From assembly GCA_023238725.1 (NCBI GenBank), contig CM041546.1, positions 18,777,992-18,841,991 of the forward strand: a stretch of DNA of 64,000 nucleotides, given 5' to 3'. Below, piece after piece: positions 1 through 10,904 of this stretch. The notes under the pieces were generated by a model. That model saw only the letters and a program-made list of their open reading frames with translations. It did no database searches and had not been told where the DNA came from. Each line of letters opens with the position of its first letter. Positions within the stretch are counted from its first letter, which is position 1. Source of the DNA: Scortum barcoo. Taxonomy: Eukaryota; Chordata; Actinopteri; Centrarchiformes; Terapontidae. A program made the position numbers and the translations under genes.

Positions 1-194
1 NNNNNNNNNNNNNNNNNNNNNNNNNNNNNNNNNNNNNNNNNNNNNNNNNNNNNNNNNNNNNNNNNNNNNNNNNNNNNNNNNNNNNNNNNNNNNNNNNNNN
101 NNNNNNNNNNNNNNNNNNNNNNNNNNNNNNNNNNNNNNNNNNNNNNNNNNNNNNNNNNNNNNNNNNNNNNNNNNNNNNNNNNNNNNNNNNNNNN
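1..194. other. assembly gap
   Basis: Run of N. The sequence that follows is the tail of a gag-like retroelement fragment that also ends at 12203 and 21736, so another repeat unit may lie to the left. Confidence 0.99.
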
Positions 195-409
195 AGTGTC
201 CAAAACGATGTTGTAGTGCTCTCTCAATAGCTTGCCAGTTAAGTCGTTCTTCTGGTCTGCAGGGCTTTGCTCTTCAAGGCAAGGGAAACTTGGACTGCTG
301 TCTCTTCTGTGGACTAGTTGTTGAATTGCGCAGCTAGCTGCACTTGGATGAGATAACCTCAGTGACACGTGCTTTCTTCATGTGAGCAAAAGAAGTAAAC
401 TAACTATCA
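195..409 (-). mobile_element. gag-like retroelement fragment, left edge of unit 1
   Basis: This stretch matches 11996-12203 and 21527-21736 almost base for base. In those copies it is the upstream part of a gag-protease fragment, read on the minus strand. Only this end is visible here because the rest is in the gap. It is followed by the shared unit sequence starting about 410. Confidence 0.7.
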
Positions 410-1640
410 TAATGATATAGTAGTCAGATGATTTTTAAACACTAATTTCTGGTGAAAATGATCATGTCACTTTGTTTGTGAGTGAAACATGTTTTTAGAA
501 AACTGTTACATCTCTATAGAAAATCATATTTTGTGCATTTTGTGTGACATTTATTTGTCTTCAAACCCAAAAGTCAAATTCCAGATCATTTTTCTATCTT
601 TATTGGAAACCACGTCATTTCTGAGCTCCTTTAAGAAATATTAGATAGCCTCCAAGTGTTTAATGCTGAAAGCACAGTGAAAGAAGGGATGTAGGTGTGT
701 ATATAATGGTATATTGGTTGACTCAAAGAAAATTTTGAACTTGTGGAAAACTTAAAAGGAGCAAATATTTTCATGAATTTTCATTGTGCGTGGGAAATAA
801 AACAGGATTCGTCTGTCTCTTAAAACAACATCTAAAAGAACATTTAAATTTGGTGTTAATGATCCCTGTGATACTGGGACAGGTGTGTGTGAGCAGACAG
901 ATTAAACAACCACAGGAGGCAGAAAGAGAGCCAACAAATAAAATAAGTACACACTAAACTGCATTAGTACTTCTTACTTGTTTATCCTGTTACCATGCTG
1001 TGGTTCTGTGTCTGCTTTCTTTAACCTGTGAGGCTCTAAGCGCAGCATCAAAAAGTTCTTTATGCAATGATATAATGCACTGAGGTTACCTTGATTAAAT
1101 TGTGTGAATCGTGATTGAATATGATGCAATAGATCAACCTGTTTCCATTGTCGTCTCATACAAACTTGTCAGTACATTTTTCTCACATTTACTGATCTGA
1201 GGAGTTTTGATTCTTTTACTTGCACAGAGACTGGAGGTCATTGTAATCATGAAGGTGACCTCATCACTAATAAATGTTGTAGTGATGTTATATCATTACT
1301 TAAAACAAAGAGAAAAATCATTTCATGTGGCCCAGAGGTTTGAAGATAAAGAAACAGTTATGTGTTGGTGCTTTCATTACCTGACTGTTGTTGGTTCACT
1401 TTAATGTATCTCAGAGTGCTGGAATAATGAATATAAAGAATCCACTGAGTATAGTGATGTGCTAAGTGTGCATACTCACTGACAAAACAACACTGTAACA
1501 CACAATATATGAGCAAGATTAAGGTTTATTGTGATGATGCACTGCAGTATTTGTAGATATGTTTTGCAATTCATTTGGATGATGTAGTCACATCACTGAA
1601 CACACATTAACTACAGTGTGATCAAATCCAGCAGGAGTCT
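410..1640. other. non-coding flank, no supported gene
   Basis: AT-rich sequence repeated in units 2 and 3. The only notable item is a short plus-strand frame at about 1207-1347 with five cysteines (contains CTETGGHC and NKCCSD), which I cannot assign to a gene. Confidence 0.5.
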
Positions 1641-1720
1641 TCAGGGTTTGCAGCACAGTCCACAGAAACCGGCAGCACCAACGGGAATTGATGACACGCT
1701 TGTGTCTGTAGTGCAGTGTG
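1641..1720 (-). pseudogene. hepcidin pseudogene (exon 3 relic), unit 1
   Basis: The reverse strand reads a furin-site remnant RHKR, then a frame that loses the mature peptide: after VINSRWCC it runs out of frame, while the correct ending FCGLCCKP followed by TGA survives in another frame. A frameshift has therefore split exon 3. The flanking 1720-1925 region is similar to intron 2 of the intact gene (same order of CTGAGCTCAGTGT-like and GCCTCAGATCATTCA segments), which supports descent from a complete hepcidin. No intact exon 1 or exon 2 was found. The relic lies about 0.6 kb downstream of the intact gene on the same strand. Confidence 0.75.
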
Positions 1721-2354
1721 AAAGACAGAAGACATGAGCAAGGTGGTCTTCTCTAGTATCATCACACACTTCATTTATTCTCTCTTCTTCTATTGAGAAG
1801 AGCAGGACACAAAACACAAACACTTAGACTTCAGTGAGCTCAGTGTGTTTGCCTCAGATCATTCAATTAAGTGAATGTACCTCTAGCATGTTTTCAGGAG
1901 CAGTCAGGATACAACTTCTTTACTTTACTATATGCAGACACAATGTGTTACAAACTGTTTCCTGAGCACGTTTACACACTCTTACACTTTGGAAAACATT
2001 AACCCGTATTATGAGTGACTCACACCTGAAAAGAGTGTGTTTGAATGGAGCTCTCTGGAAGCCACTACTCTTACTACTGCTGATGTTAGGATGATATTTT
2101 GAAGCTTAAGGAAAACAATTATACTAACCTACAGTTGCTTCAACTGATGTGTGTATTTTTGAGAATATTTGGGTGCAATAAATGTGGAATATGACCAAAG
2201 TTGAATTTATACACGTTTACTCAATATGTCATAGAAGAGGTCAAATTTATTGATCATACACTTTAGTACATGCATATATTTAGCTAAATTTGAGGATGTG
2301 TTACATTTGCTTTAAGACAAATGACAGAATAAGAGGTTTTTGGAGCAGGAGTCT

Positions 2355-2836
2355 TCAGAATCTGCAGCACAGTCCACAGACGCGGGGAATGCAGCAGCCG
2401 CAGCAGAAGCGACACTTGATGCCACGCTTGTGTCTGTTGTTATACGGCATCTGTGTGAAAGAAAGAAGACATAAGCAAGGTGGTCGTCTCCAGCATCATC
2501 ATTTCAACAACCACTTAGATTCACTGAGCTCAGTGTATTTGCCTCAGATCATTCAGTTATCTGAACATACCTTCCAGGACTCCTCTGCCATCTCTTCATG
2601 AGCAGCAATTAGATGGTGGTCACTCATTGGCTCCTCCAGGTCTTGACCCTGTTGAGGAATTGTTCACATTTAAAGTAGGAGAAACACTGGATCATTTTAA
2701 CAAAACATTCATAATGAGCTAATGAAATGAGTTAGAGTCAGGTTCTTACTTCAGTGATTAGGACAGCAGAGCTCTCCTGAAGGCAAATAAATGTGAGGAC
2801 GACGGCCAGTGCAACAGCAACACTGAATGTCTTCAT
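2355..2836 (-). CDS. hamp2: hepcidin, HAMP2 type, copy 1
   Basis: Intact three-exon gene for a secreted, liver-type cysteine-rich peptide. Exon 1 (2750-2836) encodes a signal peptide, MKTFSVAVALAVVLTFICL followed by QESSAVLITE. Exon 2 (2571-2648) encodes the prodomain (GQDLEEPMSDHH to EESWK). Exon 3 (2355-2450) encodes the end of the prodomain, the furin site RHKR and a 22-residue mature peptide starting GIKCRFCCG and ending VCGLCCRF. All introns are phase 0 with GT/AG ends. The precursor is 86 aa, normal for the family, and all eight cysteines are present. The mature N-terminus lacks the QSHLS-like segment that type-1 hepcidin uses to bind ferroportin, so by family knowledge this is an antimicrobial HAMP2-type peptide rather than the iron regulator. 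A TATA box lies about 110 bp upstream of the ATG. The coding sequence is identical to copy 2. Symbol by type only; orthology not tested. Confidence 0.95.
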
Positions 2837-2944
2837 GTTTGGAGAGTTTGAGAGGTTTAAGTTGTTATTTTGACTCTTTTGGTGATTCTTGTCAGCTCTG
2901 TGACTTCTTCTCCTGTCGATGGTTGAGTGTGTAAAACCTGCAGG

Positions 2945-2952
2945 TATTTATA
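2945..2952 (-). promoter_or_regulatory. TATA box of hepcidin copy 1
   Basis: Reverse strand reads TATAAATA in the context CAGTATAAATACCTGCAGG, about 110 bp upstream of the start codon. This is consistent with a TATA promoter and a 5' UTR of roughly 80 bases. Confidence 0.8.
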
Positions 2953-4204
2953 CTGACTTTGGACACTGTTGCCTCATCACAGAAAGCACTTACAGTACAG
3001 TGCCTGCTCTCAGCCACAGGATTGCATCAATCTCTGAAGGATGCTGGGAACGAGAATTGGAAATTCCTCAGCAAACAACAACTGGAAAACTCTAATCAAA
3101 TTTGCCTAATGTCAATCAGCAATTGGTTTATCTTTTAATGGTTTCATTATAAGTCCAGTTATACCACAAAGCACATGCGAATAAAAATAAATAAAAATGT
3201 ATTATTTTAATCCCTTCTTCTTCTTCTTCTTGAAACCTGGCTCATTTATTACTCCGAATCCAACATGAAAACAGACAGATGTGTCTGAGAATCAGATGTG
3301 CTGAGCTAATAACTGCAAATGTGGCCGTAGGAGTCTCCAACCTCAAGCAGAGAGACAGAAGAGAAGAGTGAAATCCAGAGGTTTATCAGACCCTTTTCAA
3401 ATTTGTAGTCCTCAGCCCTTTACTGACACTGACTCAAGGGACACTGATTTATGCAATTTTTCAGACTTTGCATAGTTCCTTTTGCAGCCACAAGAGCCCT
3501 TTTCACATATTGAGTTGTACTATCTGAGACCTTTTAACTGGCTTTAATGTTTAAATCAGTGGAGTTCCCCTTTGATATGCTGTCCCTCACTTTGATGTGC
3601 TCTTGTTGTATGTCACCAGTTTTTCTTGCTCCACTTGTGTCTGTCTTGTCTTTATTCTGTCATGTTAACAGGTATTGCTGTGCAATTGCAGTGTAAAGAG
3701 TGTCTAAGTTGTTTGACATGATGGGATTTATTGAACTAGTTCAAATAGTGGTTTTGAACTATGCTGAAGGTTATGCTACTCTATCATATTAGAAAATAGG
3801 TGCTTAAAATAATGTGTGCTCAGCTGCATATTCCAGCAGATGTGAAGTGAAGAAAGGGATTTTGGTCATTGAGCAAGATTGGGAAAACTGAAGTCACTGC
3901 AAACTTAAATGACCCCTGATTTTATCAGTGTTACCTGCACACAGTGATTAGTTGATTTTGATTGTTTACTTCTCTTGTCTCTTTGGGGTTTTTACTCTAT
4001 AAGACAATCTTCATGCATTTAAATGATGAGGGAAACAAATATTCCAATGTAGTAATCAATCTTTAGGTGTCTTTGTTGGGAGAGACACTGGGCCCTGACT
4101 GTAACTTTATCCCTAACCTGAGAATCCTGCAGTCAAATGTAGGGAACATCCTATTCCTCAGGGCCTTCCTATAACTCCAGTCCCAGTACAAGCATCACAC
4201 AGGG
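2953..4204. other. hepcidin upstream region, no gene seen
   Basis: Intergenic sequence between the minus-strand hepcidin promoter and the plus-strand hepcidin promoter relic. It includes a short CTT repeat near 3215. No coding exon was recognised. The same sequence is at 16127-17390 in unit 2, with small indels. Confidence 0.6.
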
Positions 4205-4320
4205 AATGATGAAATCCCAATTCTGGGGGCAATTACGTGCTTTCTGTGTCCAAGGTCAGTATGAATACATGCAGGTTTTACACACTCAACCATCAGACAG
4301 GAGAAGTCAAAGCAGCTGAT
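4205..4320 (+). pseudogene. inverted hepcidin promoter and 5' UTR relic, unit 1
   Basis: The plus strand here repeats what the minus strand reads upstream of hepcidin: a CCAATTCT block, GTGCTTTCTGTG, TCCAAGGTCAGTA, a decayed TATA (TATGAATA at 4260-4267), then GCAGGTTTTACACACTCAAC and ACAGGAGAAG of the 5' UTR. Beyond about 4320 the match stops and there is no hepcidin start codon or signal peptide. It is therefore the promoter end of a hepcidin gene facing the other way, about 1.4 kb head-to-head from the intact gene, with its coding part lost or decayed. Confidence 0.75.
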
Positions 4321-4485
4321 GAGAAGACCTAAGACCTTGACTTGAGACACAAACACATAGAGGGAGAGAGATACAAGGACGACATGCACACAAGGGAAAG
4401 AGGGAGATAAGAGGAGAGGCTGAATCTCGTGGAGGATGAAGATCGAGATCCAAAACATCTAGAAAAATGAGGCCCTGACAGCCAG

Positions 4486-4488
<3 letters not shown>

Positions 4489-4522
<34 letters not shown>
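4489..4522. repeat. (GA)n microsatellite, unit 1
   Basis: About 17 uninterrupted GA pairs. The unit 2 counterpart at 17675-17745 is about twice as long and interrupted. Confidence 0.95.
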
Positions 4523-4524
<2 letters not shown>

Positions 4525-5436
4525 CCAAGGATGATCCGATGGTTATGGTCTAAAAGGTTTTTGAAAAAGAACCTGATCATCAGCACATTCATCAGCGAGA
4601 CTAAGATGGAGCAGTTTCAGGTTGTCTGTTGATTTAGTAGCCTGATAACAGCTTTTAGCTATCATTGCTGATGACTAAACTTTTTTTTTAAATAACGTCG
4701 CTTCAGGTGTTTTTATGAGACATTCAAACAATACCTAATACTGTGTTTTAAGTCATTTTATTGTCTCTGTTTTACCAGGATGACAGTGTGGACAGACATT
4801 TAAGAAAACAGAAGAGTGGAGCGTGAGAAACAAGTGACATACTGTAGCAGTATGTAAAGGTACACAGTGTTTATTAGGAGATTAGTGAGGAGATCAAAAG
4901 ATGGTTAACCTACTAAAGAGCATCCATCAGCTTTTCTAATTTAGATGTAAAATCGCACTTCAGTCTGCTAAAATCCCTCAGTAACAAAAGTATTTGAACA
5001 GCATTTTCTCCATTATAAAATCGCAGCTGTTTATTTGTGCTGAGAGCAGAAGCCATCGTAAATAGTAATCAAGCTTAGCTGATACCCAATACAAGTTGAA
5101 GGGAAGTTTTATGGAGGTGCATTTGACACAAACTTAAAAGAAAAGTTCTCACTACAGACACATTAGTATAAGAAGAAAATGACATGTTCACACATTGCCT
5201 ATGATTGAAATCATGATTATGATTGTCATGTATATAAAATGATTATGACAATGCAATGTAGCATTTGCAGATATTCACCATAGTGTGTGGATGATGCAAG
5301 TGAATTGCAGCATGACCAGATCCAGTACAATACACCCTCAACCAAACAACCACAATGTCGGTCCTTGCAGCTAGAGGCAGATATGCTCTCTGCAGCACCT
5401 GCAGTAATCAACGCAACTTTGATGCATCTGTTGGAT
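4523..5436. other. unit 1 spacer, possible very decayed hepcidin exon
   Basis: No gene can be supported. At about 5355-5430 the plus strand has a TGTCGGTCCTTGCAGC ... CTCTGCAGCACCTGCAG stretch with slight resemblance to hepcidin exon 3, downstream of the inverted promoter relic, but no cysteine frame is preserved. Confidence 0.4.
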
Positions 5437-5508
5437 CAAGAATCAAGAATCATTTATTGTCATCATGTTTTCACATGACGAAATTGGTATTGGTGACTTC
5501 CAGCTTTA

Positions 5509-8469
5509 GACTTAGACTTAGACTTAGACTTAGACTTGAACTTCACTTTATTGATCCCTTTGGGATGACTCCCTCAGGGAAATTTAGGTTTCCAGCAGCA
5601 TACAGGTAGAGAAGCACACAGATGAAAAATAAAACAGTAAATACTTAAAATACAAAATATAAATATAAAGAATGGGAATAAAATACTATAAGTAAATAGA
5701 AAGAGCTGAGTATGGCATCGTGTGAAATAAGTTATGGCTTTGTATAGTATAAGTTAAGAGTTATAAATTAAAATTATTGCACATTATTGCATATGATGGG
5801 GTTATTGCACCAGAGGAAAAGTGTCCAATGTGTATGTATGTGTTGTACAAGTAAATGTACAATGGCTACCACCCCTACTCTATGTCCTCCTCCCCCCTTG
5901 TGAGGAGTTGTAGAGTGTGATGGCATGATGGACAAAGGAGTTCTTGAGCCTGCACTTGGGAAGGAGCAGTCTTTCACTGAACAGGCTCCTCTGGTTGCTG
6001 ATGACGGTGTGCAGAGGGTGGCTGGCATTGTCCATAATATCCAGCAGTTTGTCCAGAGTCCTCGACTCTGCCAGCTCTCTCAGCTCCCTCTAGCAGGACT
6101 GGTCGTGGTCTTGGTCTGGACCTCCCAAAGTCGATAACCAGCTCCTTCGTCTTAGAGGTGTTGAGCTGTAGGTGGTTAGTGTGGCACCATGCAGCGAAGT
6201 CCCCTACCAGTCTCCGATACTCCTCCTCTCTGTCATCCCTAATGCACCCAACGATGGCTGTGTCATCAGCGTATTTCTGAATGTGACACAGCTCCGAGTT
6301 GTAGCAGAAGTCTGAGGTGTACAGGGTGAAGAGAAGAGGGGCCAGCACTGTGCCCTGGGGGGCTCCAGTGCTGCTGACCACCGTGTCAGGACGTGATGTC
6401 CTTCAGCCCGACGTACTGTGGTCTGCCAGTGAGGTAATCGGAGATCCAGTCCATCAGCTGGGGGTCCACTCCCATCCTGCTCAGTTTGTCTCCGAAGCAG
6501 AGTGGGCTGGATGGTATTGAAGGCACTGGAGAAGTCCAAGAAAAGAATCCTCACTGTGCCGCTTCCCTTATCCAGATGGGAGTGGGCTCGATGGAGCAGG
6601 TAGAGGATGGCATCCTCCACGCCAACACCTGGTTGGTAGGCGAACTGCAGGCGATCCTGGGCGTGCTTGCACCTGGGGTCTGAGGAGGCTGAGGAAGAGC
6701 CGCTCCAACGTCTTCATCAGATGTGAAGTGAGTGCCACTGGTCGGAAGTCATTCAGCTCGCTGGGCCGGTTCTTCTTCGGAACTGGAACGATGCGGGATG
6801 TCTTCCAGAGGGTGGGCACTCTCCCAATCTGCAGGCTAAGGTTGTGGGGGAGGAGGAGGGTGGTGTTGTGGTGTCTGGGGGGAGGTGTGTGGAGGGAAGA
6901 GGGGGGGATGGCTGTGGTGAGGGCGGGGGTGGGGGGGCCAAGGGCTGGTTGAACCTGTTGAAGAAGTCATTCAGTTCTGTTTGCCCTCTCCATTGTCCCC
7001 CCTACGGCTCTAGGTCTTTGTGTTGAGACCTGTGATGGTCCTTCACACCTTCCCAGACCTCCCTCATGTTGTTGTCCCTCAGCCTTCTGCTCCACCTTTC
7101 TCCTGTAGCTGTCCTTGGCTTCCTTCACACAGTGTTTCACCTCCTGCTGTGCTGCTTTCATGGCCTCCCTGTCTCTGCTCCTGAAGGCAGCCCTCTTCTT
7201 GTTGAGGACAGTCTTGACTTCCCGTGTTACCCAAGGCTTGTTATTTGGGTAGCAGCGGACAGTCTTGACAGGGGAGACCACGTCTGCGCAGAGAAGTTCA
7301 GGTAATCCGTCAGACAGTGTGTCATCCCCTCTATGTCCTCACCATGCGGGTTCATCAGCACATCCCAGACTGTGGTGTTAAAGTAGTCTCTCAAGGCACT
7401 TTCCTTCTCAGGGGACCATCTCCTGACTGATCGTTATTGTCACCGGTTGCTTTTGGACCAGGGGGGTATACAGTGGCTGTAGGTGGACCAGGTTGTGATC
7501 AGACTTCCCCAGTGGGGGGAGGGGAGTCGATCTGTATGCGTCCCGTACATTAACATACAGGAGATCAATTGTCCTGTTGTTTCTGGTCGGACAGTCTACA
7601 ACCTGATTAAAAACAGCCAAAGTAGAGTCCAAAGTTGCATGGTTAAAGTCCCCAGAGATGATCATGAATGCCTCAGGGTGCTGTGTCTGCAGCCTTGCTG
7701 TGACAGAGTGGATTTTCTCACAGGCAGTGGCTGCGTCCGCTCTCGGAGGGATGTAAACACAGACGGTGATCACGTGACTGAACTCCCTCGGCAGATAATA
7801 TGGCCGCAGGCTAACAGCTAGCAGCTCGAGGTCCCGGGCAACATGAGACTGTCTTTACGGAGATATGTCCTGGGTTACACCAGCGGTTGTTGACATACAT
7901 GATGAGTCCCCCACCTTTGCTTTTCCCGCTCGCCTTAGTGTCTCTGTCGAGCTCTCACAGCAGTGAATCCCAGCAGGTCCACGTTAGCATCCGGTACTAG
8001 GTGGTTCAGCCATGTCTCCGTGAAGATGAACAAGCTGCTCTCCCGGTAGATCCGCTGGTTGTTCAGTGCGGACAGCTCGTCTATCTTGTTCGGCAGCGAG
8101 TTCACATTCCCCATGATGATGGAGGGAATCGATGGCTTGTAGCGCCTCCGATTTTCCGCTAGCTCGGCCTTTAGCTTAGCCCCTTGGCCTTGCAGCCCCG
8201 GGGTCTCCTCCTCAGCTCCGCCGGGATGGGGTGTCGTATCCCGGCTCGTCCCTTTGTTCGCAGAGCCAGGAGTTCCTCCCGTGAATAAGTGAGGAAACTG
8301 ACTCTTGGTTGCATTTTAAAGTTGAAAATATCCATAGGATATATAAAACACACAATCTCTTCGCAAGAAGAGTAAAGAAGGTAGGGGGAAAAAGAGGTAA
8401 AAAAGGTTAAAAAAGAGCTGAAACTGGAGAGCTACTGGAGAGGCAGCCGTCTCACACAGCGCCAACTAC
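5509..8469 (-). mobile_element. CR1/Rex1-like LINE (LINE-A) nested in LINE-B
   Basis: A second non-LTR element of about 2.96 kb, minus strand, inserted in the 3' UTR of LINE-B; unit 2 keeps the empty site (CAGCTTTAAATGTAAAT near 18365). Its 3' end reads GGGATCAATAAAGTGAAG and then (TAAGTC)n at 5509-5535. Visible domains are an endonuclease segment (VYIPPRADAA, ISGDFNH, GKSDHNLV, about 7480-7770), RT motifs (DFRPVALTSHLMKTLERL, LFLDFSSAFNTIQP, GAPQGTVLAPLLFTLY) and catalytic YADD at 6262-6273. Frameshifts break the reading frame at several points. It is close to full length from endonuclease to tail, but a clear ORF1 was not found. The target duplication is short or absent. Confidence 0.75.
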
Positions 8470-8506
8470 TTAAATGTAAATATAGTAAAAAGAAAAATAA
8501 TAGTTA

Positions 8507-8565
8507 GTAATAATAGTAAGTAAGTAAGTAAGTAAGTAGTAATAATAATAATAATAATAATAATA
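8507..8565. repeat. (GTAA)n/(TAA)n microsatellite in the LINE-B 3' region
   Basis: Runs of GTAA followed by ATA triplets. The same tract, longer, is at 18398-18480 in unit 2. Confidence 0.9.
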
Positions 8566-10904
8566 TGTACACACTAACTAAAAGTCCAAAGTTGCAGCCA
8601 CAATGCACAGTAGGGGGGTGGGTCAGTTGTTCAAGTGCAGTCAATAGGGGGAAATGCATTGTACAGCTCCTGGGGAAAAAGCTGTTTTTCAGTCTGGTAG
8701 TTGTTGTCTTTATGTTTCTGTACCGTTTTCCAGATGGAAGCGAAGCGGTACAAACAGTCCATTTCCCAGGTGGGTAGGGTCAGCTGGCTATATGTCGGGC
8801 CTTCTTCTGCATCCGGCCAGCGTATATTGAGTCCAGGTCTGGAAGAGGACTTCCCACAATCCCCTGTGCTGTTTTCACAAGGGCTAAGTCCTTTCGGTCT
8901 TGTGCAGTGGCAGCTAGCTGCCATACCACACTGCTGCACTGAGACAGAGGATGCTCTTCTATTGTGGCCCTGTAGAAGTTTGTCAGGGAGCTGAGGGGAG
9001 AGTCCAGCACGTTTCAGCTTCCTGAGGAAGAAGAGTCTTTGTTGAGCCTTCTTTACCAGGTGAGCTGTGTTCATGGACCAGGTCAGGTCAGATGTGATGT
9101 GGATGCCCAGGAAACTTGATATTGTTGACACGCTCAACTGCTTCCCCGTGGATGAGGAAAGAGGAGCATGCTCTGTCCTCCTGGACCTCCTTACCTCCTT
9201 GGTCTTGCTGGTGTTCAGAAGACGGTTGTTGTTCGAGGACCATTGAGTAAGGTGCTCAGGATCTCCTCTCTGTAGTGGGTCTCATTATTGTCCAACTGAG
9301 GCCCACTACGGTGGTATCGTCTGCAAACTTCACAATGGTGTTTGTGGAGTGGATGGTAGAACAGTCACTGGTGAAGAGAGAGTGAAGAGGGCTGGGCTGA
9401 GCACGCAGCCCTGTGGTGTGTCTGTGCTCAGGATGTGTTGTCCCCGATTCTCACCACCTGAGGCCTGTTGGTGAGGTGAGTCCCTGATCCAATGGCACAG
9501 CGATGAGGGCAGTCCCAGGTTGTGGAGCTTCAGTATCAGCTTGTCCGGGATCACTGTGTTGAAGGCTGAACTGAAGTCCACAAATAACATCCTCACGTAG
9601 GTGTTAGGAAGCTGCAGATGGGTCAGGGCTGTGTGAAGTGCAATGGAGACTGCATCCTCTGTCGATCTGTTCTCCCTGTATGCAAACTGATACTGATTCC
9701 AGACCAGCAGGGATGATGTCTTTGATGTGCTTTAGGATCCTCTCAAAGTCCTCTCAAAGCACTTCATGATGACCGGAGTTAGAGCGACAGGGCGGTAGTC
9801 ATTTAGGCAGGTGACAGCAGATTTTTTAGGCACAGGCACAATGATGGAGGTTTTGAGGCTGACAGGAACTGTAGCAAGCTGCAGGGACAGGTTGAAAATG
9901 TCCAGAAAAACTCCTGCCAGTTGGTCTGCACACAATTTCAGAGTGCGACCAGACACCTTATCTGGTCCTTCAGCTTTCCTGATGTTGATTCTTTTCATGG
10001 AAGAGCTCACTTGGTGCAGCTGCAGGACTAGAGGCTGATGCTGTTCTTCCAGCCGGGGAAGGTGAACACTCTCTCTGCTGCCAGGTGTGTCAAAGCGGGC
10101 GTAGAATGTGTTCAGGGTTGTTGGGGAGAGTGGAATCGTGGCTAACCAGCTGATCACTGCGCTTATAGTCCGTTATTGTCTTGATGCCTCTCCACATAAT
10201 ATGTGGGTTGTTGTTTTCAAAATTCTCCTCAATGCACCGTTTATACCTGCTTTTTGCTAGCTTAATGCCTTTTTTCAGTTCTTTTTGGGCAATGCTATAG
10301 GCCAGCTTGTCACCTGACCTGTAGGCAGTGTCACAGGCTTTGAGTAGGGGCTTCACTGTGCTGTCCAGCCATGGTTTTTGATTTGGGAAAACCTTGATGG
10401 TCTTTGTGGGTAGAACAGCATCAGTACAGAATTTTAGGTAGGACAGAACCAATGACGTGTATCCATCCAGATCTGTGCCCTCCTTGAACACTTCCCAGTC
10501 AGTGCACTCAAAGCAGTCCTGTAATGCTGAAGACGCCTCCTCAGTCCAAACCTGTACAGTTCTGGTGGTTGGTCTTGTCCTGCAGATCAGAGGTTTATAG
10601 GCAGGGATCAGATTCACAGAGATGTGGTCCGACATGCCCAGGTGTGGAGCTGCAACAATCTTGTATGCTCCAGGGATGTTACAGTAAGAAAGTTGGAAAG
10701 TTTATATAACAACGGAATTTGGGGAAAACTGCCTTTAACTCGACGTGGTTAAAGTCTCCAGCCACAATCACAGCTGCCTCTGGATCATTGTTCATCTGCA
10801 GACTGATCATGCAGTACAGCTCCTCCAGTGCTAATTTAGCATTAGCTCGTGGTGGACTGTAAAATAACTAAAAAGATGACTAAAAACATAAATAAAACGA
10901 CGTG

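Larger units (their letters stand above)
5437..10860 (-). mobile_element. CR1/Rex1-like LINE (LINE-B), unit 1, split by a nested LINE
   Basis: Non-LTR retrotransposon on the minus strand. Its 3' end is at 5437-5508, where the reverse strand reads a typical LINE end (GACAATAAATGATTCTTGATTC). The rest continues at 8470-10860 after an inserted second LINE. The part at 8640-10640 shows reverse-transcriptase features: NDYRPVALTPVIMKCFE near 9780, LFVDFSSAFNTVIPDKL near 9570, TPQGCVLSPALFT near 9410, catalytic FADD at 9316-9327 and the LVKKAQQRLFFLRKLKRAGL thumb segment near 9040. The more upstream 10090-10635 frame links towards the endonuclease. Many frameshifts make it inactive. Clade assignment is tentative. 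Confidence 0.75.

Noticed and set aside
974..1159. 61-codon minus-strand frame in units 1 and 3
   Set aside because: No signal peptide, domain or gene context. It is broken in unit 2.
4195..4592. Leu/Ser-rich open frames on the minus strand (and 17381-17753)
   Set aside because: They are translations of the GA microsatellite and of the inverted hepcidin promoter relic, with no domain.
8507..8565. Short direct repeats that could suggest a CRISPR-like array
   Set aside because: They are simple GTAA and TAA repeats without spacers, in a eukaryotic LINE 3' region.
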